Shown: one piece after another, positions 1 through 9,146 of the stretch | Numbering within the stretch: position 1 is the stretch's first letter | How the letters are laid out: each line of letters opens with the position of its first letter | NCBI GenBank assembly: GCA_035940775.1 | Contig: DASZEN010000007.1 | Span: forward strand, 71,587 to 135,586 | Reading direction: 5' to 3' | Length of the DNA stretch: 64,000 nt | DNA from: DASQYE01 sp035940775 | Lineage (GTDB): Bacteria; Acidobacteriota; Blastocatellia; Pyrinomonadales; Pyrinomonadaceae | Made by a program: the position numbers and the translations under genes | Notes under the pieces: model-generated | Database searches by the model: none | What the model saw: the letters and a program-made list of their open reading frames with translations, nothing else | Told to the model about the DNA's origin: nothing

Positions 1-246
1 GCGTCCCGCCGCGCTCGTCCCGTCCTCCGCGCTCCTGACCCTTAAATCCATGCCGCACTTTGGACAGCGCCCCGCGCGCTCTGATGTGACTTCGGGGTGC
101 ATGGGGCAGGCGTAGACGACTTCCTCCTGCGCCCCGTTTTGCTGCGGTGCGGCCCGCGTGGCGGCCGCGTCCTCAAAGCACGGGAGCACGGGCGCGAAAA
201 TAATCAGCGTTAAAAGCGTGAGCGCGATTGTGAGCCTGCTAATCAT
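1..246 (-). CDS. Secreted heavy-metal-binding domain protein (partial, runs off the window)
   Basis: Open frame from an ATG at 246 to the window edge, 82 codons and not closed. It begins with a hydrophobic signal peptide (MISRLTIALTLLTLIIFAPV). About 45 residues in comes the signature YACPMHPEV followed by CPKCGMDL, which is the short heavy-metal-binding domain found in copper efflux proteins and in P-type ATPase N-termini. The four Cys/Met/His positions are the likely metal ligands. A good ribosome site (GAAAGAGGTG) lies just upstream. It would act outside the membrane. The C-terminal half is not visible, so the full protein could be a CusB-like adaptor or a small metal carrier. Confidence 0.7.
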   Translation of the reverse strand, partial: MISRLTIALTLLTLIIFAPVLPCFEDAAATRAAPQQNGAQEEVVYACPMHPEVTSERAGRCPKCGMDLRVRSAEDGTSAAGR

Positions 247-288
247 TCCTACACCTCTTTCTAATGATGACGTTCTTTTATCTTCGTA

Positions 289-834
289 TCACTTGTCGCT
301 TGTGACCTTGAGGGTCGCAAACGGCAGGTCGGCGAAGCTCGTGCCGCGCGACGAGACCCGCACCATCACGTTATAGAGCCCGACGCGCGGAAACGATTGC
401 ATCACCTCATAGACACCCGTCTAGACCTCTTTGGCCCATTGACGCTGCTGCCAGATGCCCGGCGGCTCGAAGACCAGAACCTGCACGTCCGTCAAACCGC
501 CGACGGCCTGCTTCGTCGCCGGATCGGTGATCCTGAACCTGAGCGCGTTTACTTCCTGCGGCTTGAACAGTTTGTCCTTGAATAAATGCTCGACGGCGAT
601 GCTCTTGCCCGCTCGCGTTTCTTCGCCTTCGGGCGAGGGCGCGACTTCGAGCTGAAAGCAGTTGACGAGACGCGGCTGGTCGACGATCACAGGCACGTCG
701 TAGCGACCGGCCCTCGTGAGTTTCAGCGGCGTCGAATACACGCCCGGCTCGGTTTCAGTCAGGCTGCGATAGCCCGCAACACGCGTAGGTACACACACAC
801 ACAGAGCCCGCAGACACTCACAAGATTACCATGC
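289..834 (-). pseudogene. Decayed C-terminal part of a secreted beta-sandwich type protein
   Basis: The longest frame (421-798) has only a GTG inside a TG-dinucleotide run as a possible start, with an in-frame stop just above it. It ends at an amber codon at 421-423. Reading through that stop, the same frame continues with TGVYEVMQSFPRVGLYNVMV and closes at a TGA at 289-291. This matches the style of the upstream half (EPGVYSTPLKLTRAGRYDVP), so one original gene is interrupted by a stop and has lost its 5' part. The (CA)n tract at 790-802 may be where the upstream frame slipped. The parent protein is not identified. A single-base sequencing error could explain the amber but not the missing N-terminus. 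Confidence 0.55.
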
Positions 835-971
835 ATCCGGTCACACGTAGAATCCTGCTTTAGGAGAATCGCATGATGAATAGCAACAAAGCCCACGGGA
901 GCGTTGGAGGCTCGTCCGTTGCATGAAATAATCGTGATTTTAGAGATGAAATCCGCTAGAGTGGAGAAGCT

Positions 972-1139
972 ATGAGACCCGCGTCACGGTTTGCGATTTC
1001 GCTTTTAACCTTTACCGCCGCAAGTGTTGCCGTGGCTGAACGGTCAGCCCAAATCGGCCGGAAGGTATGGTCGCCGCGCGTCTTCGCCTGGCGCAATTTC
1101 TTAAAACCCCGGCCCCGTATGGAAGAGCAATCCGACTGA
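972..1139 (+). CDS. Small putative secreted protein (55 aa)
   Basis: ATG at 972 preceded by GTGGAGAAG, a good ribosome site. The first 25 residues (MRPASRFAISLLTFTAAS...) look like a signal peptide. The remaining 30 residues are basic and have no recognisable domain. It could be a genuine small exported protein or the intact start of a truncated gene. It stands alone between the decayed gene on its left and the GST-like gene on its right. Confidence 0.35.
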   Translation: MRPASRFAISLLTFTAASVAVAERSAQIGRKVWSPRVFAWRNFLKPRPRMEEQSD

Positions 1140-1247
1140 GAAAAAGCGCAAACTGAAAAAAGCGCAAGTGGCTTTCAAATAATTCCTACCGGCTGAAGTT
1201 TTCCCTCGCGTAGCCAGCTCACCGGTTGCGAGCGACGAAAGGCCAAC

Positions 1248-2012
1248 GTGCCCGACTCTACCCTTATCACTTTCCCGCCGAGCCTCGATAGCGAACTGAG
1301 CCGCTTTTTGCTCGCCCACTACCGGATACCTCATCAAGACCAGCGCCACGTGATTATCTTTTCCTCGTTCCCGACGCTGCGGCGCGGTCGCACTGTGCGC
1401 TTTCCATTTCTCTACAGCGACTCGTACCGCCTCAACACGGTGCGTAAGATGATCGACCACTTCGACCCGCTCTGCCCGCCGGAGCGCAGGCTTCTTCCGG
1501 CCAGCGACGACCCCGAACGGGCCAGGGCCGAAGAGGATTGGACATTCTTCAACAGCACCCTGGGGATGCCCACCTCCGTTTTCGCTTACTACCATCTGTT
1601 GCCGCACCGTGAAATCATGATCCGGCCCTTGAGCGACGGCGCTCCGCAGTTTGAGGTGAGCGCGGTGCGCGCCGCCTATCCGGTTTTCGCGGGACTGCTG
1701 CGACTGCTGCTGCGCCTCACGGCTGAGCGCGCGAGCAAGGCGCTGGTTCAAATCCGCGAGGTTATGCAAAAGGTTGACGAGCGTATCTCAGACGGTCGGC
1801 GTTATCTCAGGGGAGATCGCTTCTCACTTTCGGACATGGCATTCGCCGTCGCCGCCGCGCCCGTCGTGTGGCCCGACGAGTACGGAGGCTACCTTCCTGC
1901 GCTGGCTGACACGCCGCCCGTAATGCAAGACGCGATTGCGGAGATGCGCAACCGCCCGTCCGGTCAATTCGCTCTACGCATCTACCGCGAACATAGAAGA
2001 CCCGTCATCTGA
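1248..2012 (+). CDS. Glutathione S-transferase-like protein
   Basis: 254 residues from a GTG at 1248, with AAAGG upstream. The N-terminal 80 residues fit a thioredoxin-like GST domain, with SLDSELSRFLLAHYRIPH resembling the first helix. The C-terminal half is a helical GST domain with the signature GDRFSLSDMAFAVAAAPVVW followed by a proline, which is the N-capping motif region of the GST fold. The catalytic Ser/Cys/Tyr is not obvious, so the substrate cannot be named. It is monocistronic in appearance. It is probably a soluble GST-superfamily protein; activity on glutathione is inference. Confidence 0.65.
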   Translation: MPDSTLITFPPSLDSELSRFLLAHYRIPHQDQRHVIIFSSFPTLRRGRTVRFPFLYSDSYRLNTVRKMIDHFDPLCPPERRLLPASDDPERARAEEDWTFFNSTLGMPTSVFAYYHLLPHREIMIRPLSDGAPQFEVSAVRAAYPVFAGLLRLLLRLTAERASKALVQIREVMQKVDERISDGRRYLRGDRFSLSDMAFAVAAAPVVWPDEYGGYLPALADTPPVMQDAIAEMRNRPSGQFALRIYREHRRPVI

Positions 2013-2119
2013 CGGGATACCAGCATATTTGAAATCCGGAAAAGATTCTGATTCTTCACTCCGGAAGCGGGTGATTATCTGGCGGAAAGGCTGCTCCTTA
2101 AGGACAAAGGGGTTAGAGG

Positions 2120-2140
2120 TTTTCCACAAGTTTTTCCACA
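2120..2140 (+). promoter_or_regulatory. Two DnaA-box-like 9-mers
   Basis: TTTTCCACA occurs at 2120-2128 and again at 2132-2140. It differs by one base from the DnaA box TTATCCACA. A second cluster of the same 9-mer lies at 9079-9114. Function is inference. Confidence 0.35.
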
Positions 2141-2189
2141 GGCACATCGTCGCTAAAGCCCTGTTACTTAAAGTATTTTCTCCTTGACT

Positions 2190-2850
2190 TGGTTACTCGT
2201 GCCAGGGTATAACGCGCATCCTGTTGTGATGCTCAAGGGCATCACGACCAATGCGAGGATCGGCGAACGGCGCGGTGACGCACCGTTTGAGAGCAACCGC
2301 AGGCGGACTGCAATTGCTATTGACGCCACGCGTTGAAGCCGAAAGGCTTGCTAGGGAAAGTCGCGAGGCCTTCCTGAGCGCCCGGATAAAAACGGGTAGC
2401 GCCCTTTGGAAATGATCGACCGGAGGGAAGCGCAGTCGCTCAAGCCAAAAGCTTGAGCCTCGTTGCCGGGGACGTAACCGGCGGTGGAGGAAAAGCCACC
2501 ACAACAAAAACCAAACAGTACCGCGCTTCACGAGAGCGCAACAATTAGTGCAAACGAGTTGGGTACTGACCGGAGGCGCGCTGACCGCCAGCGCACGCTT
2601 CGGAATATAAAAAGGCAACTCTTGTGTGTACATGCGGAGTTGCCACTCCCTTGAACCGCTTCGGCGGTTTATCGGGATCAGGGATTGCGCCACTTTCAAC
2701 TTGTTGGAAGTGGCGCAATCTCGTTTTATCTGGAGATACTGCCGAAGGCAATCGGGCACGGCGCCAATGACGGCGGGGCGAGACGTGAACTCTAAACGGA
2801 AGCGAAGCGGCATCGCCCTCAGCCGCCATCCGTGCGGCTCATATTAATGC
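2190..2850. ncRNA. Hairpin-rich non-coding region, possible structured RNA
   Basis: About 650 bases without a convincing gene but with a striking series of perfect hairpins: GCTCAAGC/GCTTGAGC at 2438-2458, GCCGG/CCGGC at 2465-2482, GGTGG/CCACC at 2483-2500, GGCAACTC/GAGTTGCC at 2614-2644, AACCGC-TTCG-GCGGTT at 2654-2669, and a 13-bp stem at 2683-2720. UUCG-type tetraloops and consecutive stems are typical of structured RNA. I see neither the RNase P core nor the tmRNA ends, so I cannot name it. The ORFs that overlap here are probably chance frames. Confidence 0.4.
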
Positions 2851-3047
2851 CGGTGCTATAATGAGACGCCAGAAGGATGAGGAGGGCAAATCGCTTTATC
2901 AACGAATAGCTGTAGGGCATCGATTGACCGTTTGCATGCCGGATCGGCAATCGGAAGAGAGATTGCACGACGCCTAGGCTGTTGAGCGCGAAGCTGCCAG
3001 CTCCTCTCCGCGATAGAACCCGGGGCCGCGCCAGAGCGCAAACGGGT

Positions 3048-4763
3048 ATGGTACGCTTGAGTCTGATGAGGGACGGCGGCGAGAGGATAGAAGAGGGCGG
3101 CGTGCTCAGCCCGAAACTACGTTGGCTGATCGCTGGCCGCCTGCTTGCGGCGATCCTGCTGTTGCTGGTGAGCGCGTTGGGAACTCAGGAGCGGTTCGGC
3201 GCTGAAGCGAGCGGCCCTTTGCTGCGCGGCGCGCTCCCTATCTTTTTGTGCGTCGTCGGGCTGACGCTGCTTTATACAATCGGCCTGCGCTTCTTCGGGC
3301 GCTTGCCTTATCAGGCCGGGGGGCAGTTATTCGCCGACGTATTGCTGGTCACATGGCTCGTCTGGGTGACGGGGGATGTCTACTCGCCCTACGTGGCGCT
3401 GTATGTGATTACCATCGCCATCGCCAGTATCTTCCTCGGCCCGCGCGGCGCGCTGATTACTTCCGTCGGCTGCGTGCTGGCCTTCACAGGGCTCGCGATG
3501 GCCGCCGTCTCCGGCCTGATCCCGCATTACACGCACATCGTAGTCGCCGTTCCAGCCTACAAGGCCGTCGAGACCATAGGCATTAACAACGTCGCGTTCC
3601 TCGTAGTCGGACTCTTATCGGCGCGTCTGACGGAGCGGCAGTCGCGCTCCGACGTGCGCCTGATCGCCGCAACTCAATCGCTCGCCAGCCTGCGCGCGCT
3701 GCACGAGCGGATCGTCGAATCCATACGTTCGGGAGTTGTGACGACCGACCTACAGGGCTGCATTTATACCTTCAACGCGGCGGCCGAAGAGATTACAGGC
3801 TATAAGGCGGCGGACGTGCGCGGGCAGGACGCCTCTATATTTTTCGGAGACCTGGCCGATCACAGGGCGGATTCGATGCGCGCCGCCAAATCGGCCGAGC
3901 CCAGCCCGCGCTTCGAGTCCGACTGCCTGACGGCGGACGGATTGCGCCTGCGCCTCGGCTACAGCATCTTTCCGCTCTTCTCCGAAGCGGGCGAGACTAC
4001 CGGGCTCGTCATCACCTTTCAGGATTTGACGCAGGTGCGCGCGCTCGAAGAGATTTCGCGTCGCCAGGACAGGCTCGCGGCCGTCGGACGCGTCGCCGCC
4101 TCCATCGCGCACGAGATCAGAAATCCTCTGGCGGCGATGCGCGGCTCGATTCAAGTCCTGCGTTCCGAGGTCGACGGCGATTCGGCCCAGGCCGAGTTGA
4201 TGGAGATAATCCTCAGAGAATCCGACCGGCTCAATCGCATCATCACGGATTATTTGACCTACGCGCGACCGCGCGCCAGCACCCTGGTCAGCGTAGACGT
4301 GAGCGATCTGCTGCGCGAAACCTTCACGCTGCTGCGCCATAGCGATGAGATGCATGCGGATCACAGGCTCGAAGCGGATTTACCGGAAGCGCCCGTCATC
4401 GCCGAGGTCGACGCCGCGCAAATCAAGCAGGTCTTCTGGAATCTGGCGCGCAACGCCTTGCAGGCGATGCCGGGAGGCGGCACGCTCCACGTCGAGCTGA
4501 GACGCGAGCCGAGCGGGCGTCTGCGTATAATCTTCACGGACACGGGGCGCGGCATGACGCACGATCAGGTCGAGCATCTGTTCGAGCCTTTTTCTTCGAC
4601 GACGGGCGGCACGGGGCTCGGCCTCTCGATTGTTTACCAGATCATTCGCGAACACGGTGGTACAATCAACGTACGCAGCCGCGAAGGCAAGGGCACGACG
4701 ATCACCGTCGAATTACCCGGAAGCAAGATGGACGGAACTCAGAGGTTAGGGGCCAGTCGTTGA
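3048..4763 (+). CDS. PAS-domain membrane sensor histidine kinase, PilS/NtrB-like
   Basis: N-terminal region with about six hydrophobic segments (residues about 20-190), then a PAS domain (VTTDLQGCIYTFNAAAEEITGY), then the kinase core. The H-box ASIAHEIRNPLAAM carries the phosphorylated histidine. The N-box NLARNALQAM, G1 DTGRGM, F-box LFEPF and G2 TGLGLSI are all present, so it should be active. The layout of six membrane segments, PAS and kinase resembles PilS. It sits 29 bases upstream of a sigma-54 response regulator, its likely partner. The frame opens at a TTG at 2982. I prefer the ATG at 3048, although neither start has a strong ribosome site. The signal sensed is unknown. Confidence 0.8.
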   Translation: MVRLSLMRDGGERIEEGGVLSPKLRWLIAGRLLAAILLLLVSALGTQERFGAEASGPLLRGALPIFLCVVGLTLLYTIGLRFFGRLPYQAGGQLFADVLLVTWLVWVTGDVYSPYVALYVITIAIASIFLGPRGALITSVGCVLAFTGLAMAAVSGLIPHYTHIVVAVPAYKAVETIGINNVAFLVVGLLSARLTERQSRSDVRLIAATQSLASLRALHERIVESIRSGVVTTDLQGCIYTFNAAAEEITGYKAADVRGQDASIFFGDLADHRADSMRAAKSAEPSPRFESDCLTADGLRLRLGYSIFPLFSEAGETTGLVITFQDLTQVRALEEISRRQDRLAAVGRVAASIAHEIRNPLAAMRGSIQVLRSEVDGDSAQAELMEIILRESDRLNRIITDYLTYARPRASTLVSVDVSDLLRETFTLLRHSDEMHADHRLEADLPEAPVIAEVDAAQIKQVFWNLARNALQAMPGGGTLHVELRREPSGRLRIIFTDTGRGMTHDQVEHLFEPFSSTTGGTGLGLSIVYQIIREHGGTINVRSREGKGTTITVELPGSKMDGTQRLGASR

Positions 4764-4792
4764 TCCTAACACGTATCTAACATCTGACTGTT

Positions 4793-6313
4793 ATGGCTAA
4801 TCTTCTAATTGTTGACGACGAACAGAGCATGCGACAGCTTTTGGCGCTCGTCTTCGGGCGCGAGGGCCATCAGGTACGTGTCGCCGAAAATGGGCGGCAG
4901 GCTTTAACGGTGCTGCGAAATGCTCCCGCCGATCTGATTATCTCGGACGTGAAGATGCCGGACATGGGCGGCATCGAGCTGCTCACGGCGGCGCGCTCCT
5001 TTTTGCCCGATGTCGTCGTCGTCATGATGACGGCCTTCGCCACGGTCGATACGGCCCGCGAGGCTTTCAAGCTCGGCGCTGACGATTTCATTCAGAAGCC
5101 CTTCGACATAGACGAGCTGAAGCTGATCGTCGCCAAGGGTCTTGAGAAGCTTGCGCTCAAGGAAGAGATCAAGACGCTCATCAAAGAGCAGCGCGAGCGC
5201 GGCAATCTGGGCAATATCATCGGCCGCTCGGAAAGAATGCAGGCCGTTTACCAGATGATCGAGACGGTCGCCGAGGTGCAATCGACCGTGCTGGTGACGG
5301 GCGAGTCGGGCACGGGCAAGGAACTGGTCGCGCGCGCCATACACGATCTGAGCCCGCGCGCCGAAAGGCCCTTCGTCTCGATCAACTGCGGCGCGTTCAC
5401 GGAGACGCTGCTCGAATCGGAGTTGTTCGGCTACGTTAAGGGATCGTTCACGGGCGCGAACGCGAATCGCAAGGGTCTGTTCGAGGCCGCCAATCGCGGC
5501 ACCATCTTTCTGGACGAGATCGGCGAGATGTCTCCGGCCATGCAGGTCAAGCTGCTGCGCGTGCTGCAAGAGAGAAGGGTACGCCCCGTCGGCGCGCATG
5601 AAGAATTGGAGATAGACACTCGCGTCATCGCCGCCACCAACCGCGACCTGTCCGCGATGGTCAAGGACGGGAGCTTTCGCGAAGACCTCTTCTATCGCGT
5701 CTCCGTGATCCCGATAGAGCTGCCGCCGCTCAGGGAGAGAAGCGAAGACATACCGGAGCTGGCCGAGCACTTCGTCAATAAATATTGCGCGCAGACGGGG
5801 CGCACGCTCACGCTCAGCGAAAAGGCTTTGCGCCTGCTCGAAGCCTATTCATGGCCGGGCAACGTGCGCGAGCTTGAGCATACTATTGAGCGCGCGGTCG
5901 CGCTCGAACGCTCGACCGCAATTCAGCCCGAGCGCCTTCCCGAACAGATCACCAGCTACAATCCGGAGTTCGCGCGTCGCAACGATCACGACCCCTACGA
6001 GCTGCCCGAGAGCGGGCTCAACCTCGTGGCCCACCTTGAGCATCTGGAAAAGTCTTACGTGCTCGAAGCCCTGCGAAAGACCGGCTATAGCCAATCGCGC
6101 GCCGCCGAACTCCTGCACCTATCGGTACGCTCGCTGCGCCACCTTCTGGACAAGTACGACATACGCAGCCTGACGGCGCAGATGCGCGACGACAATCGGC
6201 GCGCGACCGACTCCACGCCCCGCCGCCGCTCGACAGACCCCGAACCGCGCCGCCGCGCCTCGGATGAACCGCCCACGCCGCCGCCCACGGATCGCGCGGC
6301 CGGAAGCAGTTGA
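4793..6313 (+). CDS. Sigma-54-dependent response regulator, PilR/NtrC-like
   Basis: 506 residues. Receiver domain with VDDEQSMRQ and the phospho-acceptor in LIISDVKMPDM. AAA+ domain with Walker A GESGTGKE, the sigma-54 contact loop in the form GSFTGA (usually GAFTGA), Walker B IFLDEIGEM, and the arginine region REDLFYRVSVIPI. A C-terminal Fis-type helix-turn-helix follows (SQSRAAELLHLSVRSLRHLL). Unusually, about 45 residues of Arg/Pro/Thr-rich tail follow the HTH (RRATDSTPRRRSTDPEPRRR). It forms an operon with the kinase just upstream and should activate sigma-54 promoters. The targets are not in view. Confidence 0.88.
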   Translation: MANLLIVDDEQSMRQLLALVFGREGHQVRVAENGRQALTVLRNAPADLIISDVKMPDMGGIELLTAARSFLPDVVVVMMTAFATVDTAREAFKLGADDFIQKPFDIDELKLIVAKGLEKLALKEEIKTLIKEQRERGNLGNIIGRSERMQAVYQMIETVAEVQSTVLVTGESGTGKELVARAIHDLSPRAERPFVSINCGAFTETLLESELFGYVKGSFTGANANRKGLFEAANRGTIFLDEIGEMSPAMQVKLLRVLQERRVRPVGAHEELEIDTRVIAATNRDLSAMVKDGSFREDLFYRVSVIPIELPPLRERSEDIPELAEHFVNKYCAQTGRTLTLSEKALRLLEAYSWPGNVRELEHTIERAVALERSTAIQPERLPEQITSYNPEFARRNDHDPYELPESGLNLVAHLEHLEKSYVLEALRKTGYSQSRAAELLHLSVRSLRHLLDKYDIRSLTAQMRDDNRRATDSTPRRRSTDPEPRRRASDEPPTPPPTDRAAGSS

Positions 6314-6465
6314 AGCAATCTCTGAGGCCGCAGAGCCGTAGCAGCAACACAACCTCGCGTCGTAATAGGCTTCCGGCGTGTGGAAATGCCATTACAAGAG
6401 GGTGGTATAAGTTTCCGCCGTGTGGGAATAAAGAGAACTTGTGAGGGGTAAACCTGCGAGCGGCC

Positions 6466-7056
6466 CTAAATGCCAGCGCCGTCCATGAACTGGTCTGGCG
6501 TGTAATGTCCGACTTCGGAGCTGCCGACTTTGTAGGTGTTGAGGACGCCGAGCGGCGGCGCGTATAGATGCAGCGTCACTAAATTTCGTCCGCTAACCTC
6601 CGGATTTCCGAGCTGGTGTATGTCGGGCACGTCTGCGCCCGTCACTCCCCCGCCGTTCCATTCGCGCGCCGCTTGATAGTAAAGCTCCTGCTTCTCATTC
6701 AATGCGAACATCGTCTCCCACATGACGCCCTCACAGACGCGCACCGCTCCGTGCGAGCCGTTGTGATCGTGTATCGGCGTGCGTTGCCCCGGTCGCCAGC
6801 AGAGCACCAACAGCTCCGCGTGCTCGTTACGAAAGACGCGATGGCGCGCATACGTCCCCGCTTTGAAACCGACGTAAGGGCGCAAATCCTCGCCCCGCAC
6901 TTCTACTTCAAGCAGCCACGCGTTGATCTCGTCGAGCGAAGGGACTTCGCGCAGCCCCTCCAGTTTTCGCCTCAGCCCACGGAAAGAGTTGGAAACGGGC
7001 TCATCCTTATCAACTGTCAACGGAAGGCTGTTTGAAGGGGTGACGGTCGTGGACAT
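6466..7056 (-). CDS. Cysteine dioxygenase
   Basis: 196 residues, cupin fold. It should oxidise L-cysteine to cysteine sulfinate using non-haem iron. The iron ligands are visible as the HDH pair in TPIHDHNGSHG and the later histidine in DIHQLGN. This three-histidine set is typical of CDO rather than ordinary cupins. The length fits the family. ATG at 7056 with AGGAG about 12 bases upstream. A CT dinucleotide run lies in its 5' flank. It stands alone, divergent from the gene block on its right. A related 3-mercaptopropionate dioxygenase activity cannot be excluded. Confidence 0.8.
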   Translation of the reverse strand: MSTTVTPSNSLPLTVDKDEPVSNSFRGLRRKLEGLREVPSLDEINAWLLEVEVRGEDLRPYVGFKAGTYARHRVFRNEHAELLVLCWRPGQRTPIHDHNGSHGAVRVCEGVMWETMFALNEKQELYYQAAREWNGGGVTGADVPDIHQLGNPEVSGRNLVTLHLYAPPLGVLNTYKVGSSEVGHYTPDQFMDGAGI

Positions 7057-7084
7057 GAAACGAATGCTCCTCTGATAAATCTTT

Positions 7085-7098
7085 CTCTCTCTCTCTCT
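7085..7098. repeat. CT dinucleotide run
   Basis: Seven tandem CT units in the 5' flank of the cysteine dioxygenase gene. Confidence 0.6.
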
Positions 7099-7206
7099 GC
7101 GGCCAGGGCGGAGAGCGCCGCGCAGGCCGCTCCCGGTTGAAGGCTTTATAGCCCTCCGAAGCCCGGCGAGTCAATGACCGAAAGAGAATAAAGATCGAGC
7201 GCCCTC

Positions 7207-8619
7207 TCAGACCGCGAGCAGCACGCGCAGGTCGCGCACGTTCGTGCCCGTAGGCCCCGTCACAATCGCATCGCCCAGAGCATCGAAAAAGGAATAAGCA
7301 TCGCTCTCATCCAGAAAATGCCCCGCGTCCAGGCGCAGCCGCCGGGCGCGCGCCAGGGTCGTCTGATCGGCGAGCGCGCCCGCCGCCGGACTGTTGCCGT
7401 CAATGCCGTCCGTGCCTGCGCTGAGCGCGACCGCTCGCTTCCATCCGAGCGAGGATGCGGCTCGCGGCGAGCGGGCGTGCCCGTCCAGCCCCATCGCACA
7501 GCGCAAAGCTGTCTCGGCATTGCGTCCGCCGACGCCGCGACCGCGAACGGGGCACGCGAACTCGCCGCCTGAAATAAGGCACACAACCTTTCGCTCGTCC
7601 TTTGTGCGTTGGCGCAGAGCCTGAAGCCTTTTGAGAAGTTGCGTGCAGCCGTCGGCCACTGGCTGCTCACAGATGTCTCGCGCCACCTCGACGGCGAACC
7701 CGCGCCCGCGCGCCGCACGCGCCGCCGCATCAATCGCCCGCCCGTTATCTATCAAGACATAGTGCGCGCCCGTAGAACGAACGGGCGCGGCGGTCTTCCG
7801 CGACGCAGCCGATTGACGGATCGCTCGCAGAATGGATGCGGGCAAACGCGCCGCGAGCCCGTAGCGCGCGACCACCTCCACGGCATCAGGAGCACCGGCG
7901 GGCGGATCAATCGTCAGGCCGGAGGCGACGTTCGCTTCCTCTCCTTCTCCGGTATCCGAGATAATCAGGCTCAGCCGGTCTGCTCGCTCGGCGCGTGCGG
8001 CCAGCCCGCCTCCTTTGATCGCGGAGAAGGAGCGTCGGACGGAGTTGATCTCCGCTATGGAAGCGCCGCACGAGACGAGCGCGCGATTTGCCGCGCGCAA
8101 GTCTCTCAGAGTGATTCGGGCATCGCGCGGCCATTCGATCATAGCGGAGCCGCCGCCCGAGATGAGAAAGATCACCAGTGCGCGCTTGTCAGCGCTCGCG
8201 CGTTCCAGCAACTCGAAGGCGGATTGCGCCGCGATCAGGCTCGCCCTGTCAGGCAGCGGGTGGCCGCCCCGAATGATGCGCCAGCGTTCGTTGAAAGAGG
8301 AAGCTATGACGGGCTCTGCCCTTAGCGGTGAGCGAGGCGGCCGCGCCGGTGGGCCAACGACGAGACCTGCCGTGACGCGCTCGCCGAGAACTGCGTCGAG
8401 TGAGCGCGCCATCGGAAGGGCCGCCTTGCCGACGGCAATGACATAGACGCCAGCGCGTCGCCCCGCCGGGTCTTCCAGCTTGAAAGACGTTTCGGCGACG
8501 TGGAGACGCGAGCCTGCGAATCTCAAGGCCCCCATCACGGCGTCGGCGGCGTCCACGCTCTTGAGCGCCGCCTCGAAAATCTCAAGCGCCGCGCGACGAA
8601 GCTCCGACGTGTCTTTCAC
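7207..8619 (-). CDS. D-glycerate 2-kinase (DUF4147/MOFRL family)
   Basis: 470 residues, the full length of the GckA/TtuD type kinase. An N-terminal Rossmann-like domain (VYVIAVGKAALPMA, VIFLISGGGSAM) is followed by a C-terminal MOFRL domain (LSAGTDGIDGNSPAAGALAD). The enzyme phosphorylates D-glycerate to 2-phosphoglycerate in serine, glyoxylate or tartrate breakdown. The start is a GTG at 8619 with GGAG ten bases upstream. That ribosome site overlaps the stop of the preceding helix-hairpin-helix gene, so the two are probably one transcript, although they have no obvious functional link. Confidence 0.85.
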   Translation of the reverse strand: MKDTSELRRAALEIFEAALKSVDAADAVMGALRFAGSRLHVAETSFKLEDPAGRRAGVYVIAVGKAALPMARSLDAVLGERVTAGLVVGPPARPPRSPLRAEPVIASSFNERWRIIRGGHPLPDRASLIAAQSAFELLERASADKRALVIFLISGGGSAMIEWPRDARITLRDLRAANRALVSCGASIAEINSVRRSFSAIKGGGLAARAERADRLSLIISDTGEGEEANVASGLTIDPPAGAPDAVEVVARYGLAARLPASILRAIRQSAASRKTAAPVRSTGAHYVLIDNGRAIDAAARAARGRGFAVEVARDICEQPVADGCTQLLKRLQALRQRTKDERKVVCLISGGEFACPVRGRGVGGRNAETALRCAMGLDGHARSPRAASSLGWKRAVALSAGTDGIDGNSPAAGALADQTTLARARRLRLDAGHFLDESDAYSFFDALGDAIVTGPTGTNVRDLRVLLAV

Positions 8620-8626
8620 CTGAAAG

Positions 8627-8959
8627 CTACTCCACTGTGATGAACGGGCGCATGGCTCGAAAGCGGCGCTCGCTGATGCCGCGCACCATAATCAGATGTT
8701 CGGCGCGGCGAAAGCGACCGTGTTGCCGTCGATGGGCGACGATTCGAGCCGCCAGAGCCTCGCCGATGCCGGGCAGCTTCTCAAGCTCATCGGGCGACGC
8801 CGTGTTGAGGTTGACGAGCGGTGCGGCTGCCTCCTGCCCATTGAGTTGGCGCGCCCTTTGAGCCATAGCCAGAGACGCGTGGCGTGGCAATTTGACGCAG
8901 CCCCCTGCGAGGGGCGCAACCGAGAGGATTACAAGCAGAGCGAGCCTATGATTTACCAA
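8627..8959 (-). CDS. ComEA-like helix-hairpin-helix lipoprotein
   Basis: 110 residues with a lipoprotein signal ending LAGGC, so it is predicted to be lipidated and envelope-anchored. The C-terminal half is a tandem helix-hairpin-helix DNA-binding domain: NLNTASPDELEKLPGIGEAL, then IVAHRRQHG and a second GISERRF turn. This resembles the DNA receptor ComEA used in natural transformation. The start is a TTG at 8959; no better start is in frame. A role in DNA uptake is inference from the family. Confidence 0.7.
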   Translation of the reverse strand: MVNHRLALLVILSVAPLAGGCVKLPRHASLAMAQRARQLNGQEAAAPLVNLNTASPDELEKLPGIGEALAARIVAHRRQHGRFRRAEHLIMVRGISERRFRAMRPFITVE

Positions 8960-9078
8960 CGCATTCTTATCTCATTCTATAGATATTGCGGCGCGGGTGA
9001 GGCGGCCGCTATGCTACGCGCGTGTGCAAAATGCTAGAAGTCTAAAAAATTCAGGAACTTGTAACATCAAAAAGAGGC

Positions 9079-9114
9079 TTTTCCACAGGCTTTTCCACAG
9101 TTTCCTGTGGAAAA
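9079..9114. promoter_or_regulatory. Cluster of three DnaA-box-like 9-mers
   Basis: TTTTCCACA at 9079-9087 and 9091-9099, with the inverted copy TGTGGAAAA at 9106-9114. It lies just downstream of ftsK, next to an A-rich patch, and repeats the 9-mers seen at 2120-2140. Confidence 0.35.
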
Positions 9115-9146
9115 GTCTCGCGGCGCAACTGAAAGCGTCTTTCCAA

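Noticed and set aside
1101..1769. Long minus-strand frame opposite the GST-like gene, and similar long antisense frames in the GC-rich part.
   Set aside because: Typical shadows of GC-rich coding sequence; the sense genes have domain evidence.
2193..2813. A 206-codon minus-strand frame and a 94-codon frame overlapping it.
   Set aside because: Low-complexity, cysteine/arginine-rich translation, in a region dominated by hairpins; no recognisable domain or ribosome site.
9079..9114. Calling the DnaA-box cluster an origin of replication.
   Set aside because: No dnaA or dnaN nearby and no clear AT-rich unwinding element; only the boxes are supported.
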